DNA of 8,369 bases, taken from the NCBI GenBank assembly GCA_017555925.1, contig JAFZFL010000038.1, positions 1 through 8,369 of the forward strand, given 5' to 3'. Position numbers and translations under genes: made by a program. This document shows positions 7,642-8,369 of the stretch, one piece after another (the stretch's first letter is position 1; each line of letters begins with the position of its first letter). Below the pieces are notes generated by a model. That model made no database searches, was not told the origin of the DNA, and saw only the letters and a program-made list of their open reading frames with translations. The stretch is from Bacteroidales bacterium (GTDB lineage Bacteria; Bacteroidota; Bacteroidia; Bacteroidales; UBA932).

Positions 7642-8369
7642 CTACAATCCTATATTGTCAATAAGTCTTACCGGACGCGCATAAACAGCACACCAGAGCC
7701 TTATATTTTCTGAGTCACACCATTTTTTTATTGGGACCAATGAATCCGCATCAATTATCTCTATATATTCTGTTTCAAGTTCACTGTTCTCATCAATAAG
7801 TCTGGCAAGTTCAGCTATTGTCTGCTCTGGAGTCATGCTTTTTCGCAACTCCTTTGCCTTGCATATTGTTCTGTAAATATGGGGGGCTGCTTCACGCTGT
7901 GCTGCTGTAAGCAGTGTATTTCTGGAACTCTTTGCCAGACCATCCTCCTCCCTTATAATATCACATGGAACAATCTGAAGTTTATAATTGAGCTTCTGCA
8001 CAAAATACTTGATAATTGCAACCTGCTGGAAATCCTTCTCTCCAAAGAATGCAAATGCAGGTTTTACAATGTCAAACAATCTGGTAACAACCTGAACAAC
8101 TCCATTAAAGTGTCCTGGTCTGCGCGGACCCTCTCCATAACTGTCGAGACCTCCCATATCAAATACACGGGTATCCTCCTCAGGATAAATGTCCTCCACA
8201 CGCGGAGCAAAAACAATATCCACTCCACTCTTTTCAAGAAGGGCGCAATCCGCCTCCAAAGTGCGTGGATATGTTGCAAGATCCTGCTTATTGTTGAATT
8301 GTGTCGGATTTACAAATACACTCACTATAGTATGTGAGCATTTGCCAACAGATTTTTCCACTAACGAAA
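7642..8369 (-). CDS. panC: Pantothenate synthetase (pantoate--beta-alanine ligase), lacking its N-terminus at the window edge
   Basis: Joins pantoate and beta-alanine using ATP, through a pantoyl-adenylate, to give pantothenate; cytoplasmic. About 241 C-terminal residues are visible. E. coli PanC has 283, so roughly 40 residues, including the HIGH-like nucleotide-binding motif, lie beyond the right edge. Visible family motifs are VSVFVNPTQF, LATYPRTLEADC, GVDIVFAP, EGPRRPGHFNGV (pantoate side of the pocket), FFGEKDFQQ and DGLAKSSRN (the KMSKS-like ATP loop), ending in ARPVRLIDNIGL. A GTG at 8359-8361 could be mistaken for the start, but it is an internal Val: the reading frame continues upstream with Ser-Leu, and conserved family sequence precedes this point. 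panD, which makes its beta-alanine substrate, follows 60 bp later. panB, which leads to pantoate, is not in the window. Confidence 0.97.
   Translation of the reverse strand, partial: SLVEKSVGKCSHTIVSVFVNPTQFNNKQDLATYPRTLEADCALLEKSGVDIVFAPRVEDIYPEEDTRVFDMGGLDSYGEGPRRPGHFNGVVQVVTRLFDIVKPAFAFFGEKDFQQVAIIKYFVQKLNYKLQIVPCDIIREEDGLAKSSRNTLLTAAQREAAPHIYRTICKAKELRKSMTPEQTIAELARLIDENSELETEYIEIIDADSLVPIKKWCDSENIRLWCAVYARPVRLIDNIGL

Noticed and set aside
7879..8337. Plus-strand open frame of 152 codons
   Set aside because: It is fully antisense to panC, whose conserved motifs account for the region; its sequence resembles no family I know.
8359..8361. GTG as a start codon for panC
   Set aside because: The frame stays open to the window edge and family alignment (Leu-Val-Glu before the VVSVFVNP region in other PanC proteins) shows this is an internal valine; the real start lies outside the window.

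Overview
The window looks like chromosomal DNA from a member of the Bacteroidota, most likely the order Bacteroidales. The evidence is a large TonB-dependent receptor with STN, carboxypeptidase-regulatory-like and plug domains, a lipoprotein start resembling DUF4249, a CBM20-bearing GH77 4-alpha-glucanotransferase of the Bacteroides/plant DPE2 type, A-rich leaders mostly without Shine-Dalgarno sequences, and moderate-to-low GC. The species cannot be named from this sequence.

All seven genes are on the minus strand, so transcription runs from high to low coordinates. At the right edge are panC (its first ~40 codons lie outside the window) and panD. Together they make beta-alanine and join it to pantoate to give pantothenate, the precursor of coenzyme A. 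Next come an eight-helix flippase-like membrane protein (LPG_synthase_TM / UPF0104 family) and malQ, the cytoplasmic 4-alpha-glucanotransferase.

The left half holds an envelope cassette: an unrecognised exported protein of 247 residues, an 885-residue TonB-dependent outer-membrane receptor, and the first 66 codons of a lipoprotein that resembles DUF4249. No susD-like gene and no sigma/anti-sigma pair is visible.

The genes are packed very tightly. Gaps from right to left are 60, 46, 4 and 7 bp, then a 4-bp ATGA overlap, then 24 bp. No convincing terminator or internal promoter was found, so all seven could be one transcript, although the housekeeping half and the uptake half have no obvious functional link. 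No non-coding stretch is longer than about 60 bp, and no RNA gene, mobile element, CRISPR array or notable repeat was found.

Most of the window is ordinary. The parts that merit attention are the uncharacterised exported protein/receptor/lipoprotein trio, a near-perfect Shine-Dalgarno sequence before the receptor gene (uncommon in this phylum), and the enlarged insertion in the GH77 catalytic domain.
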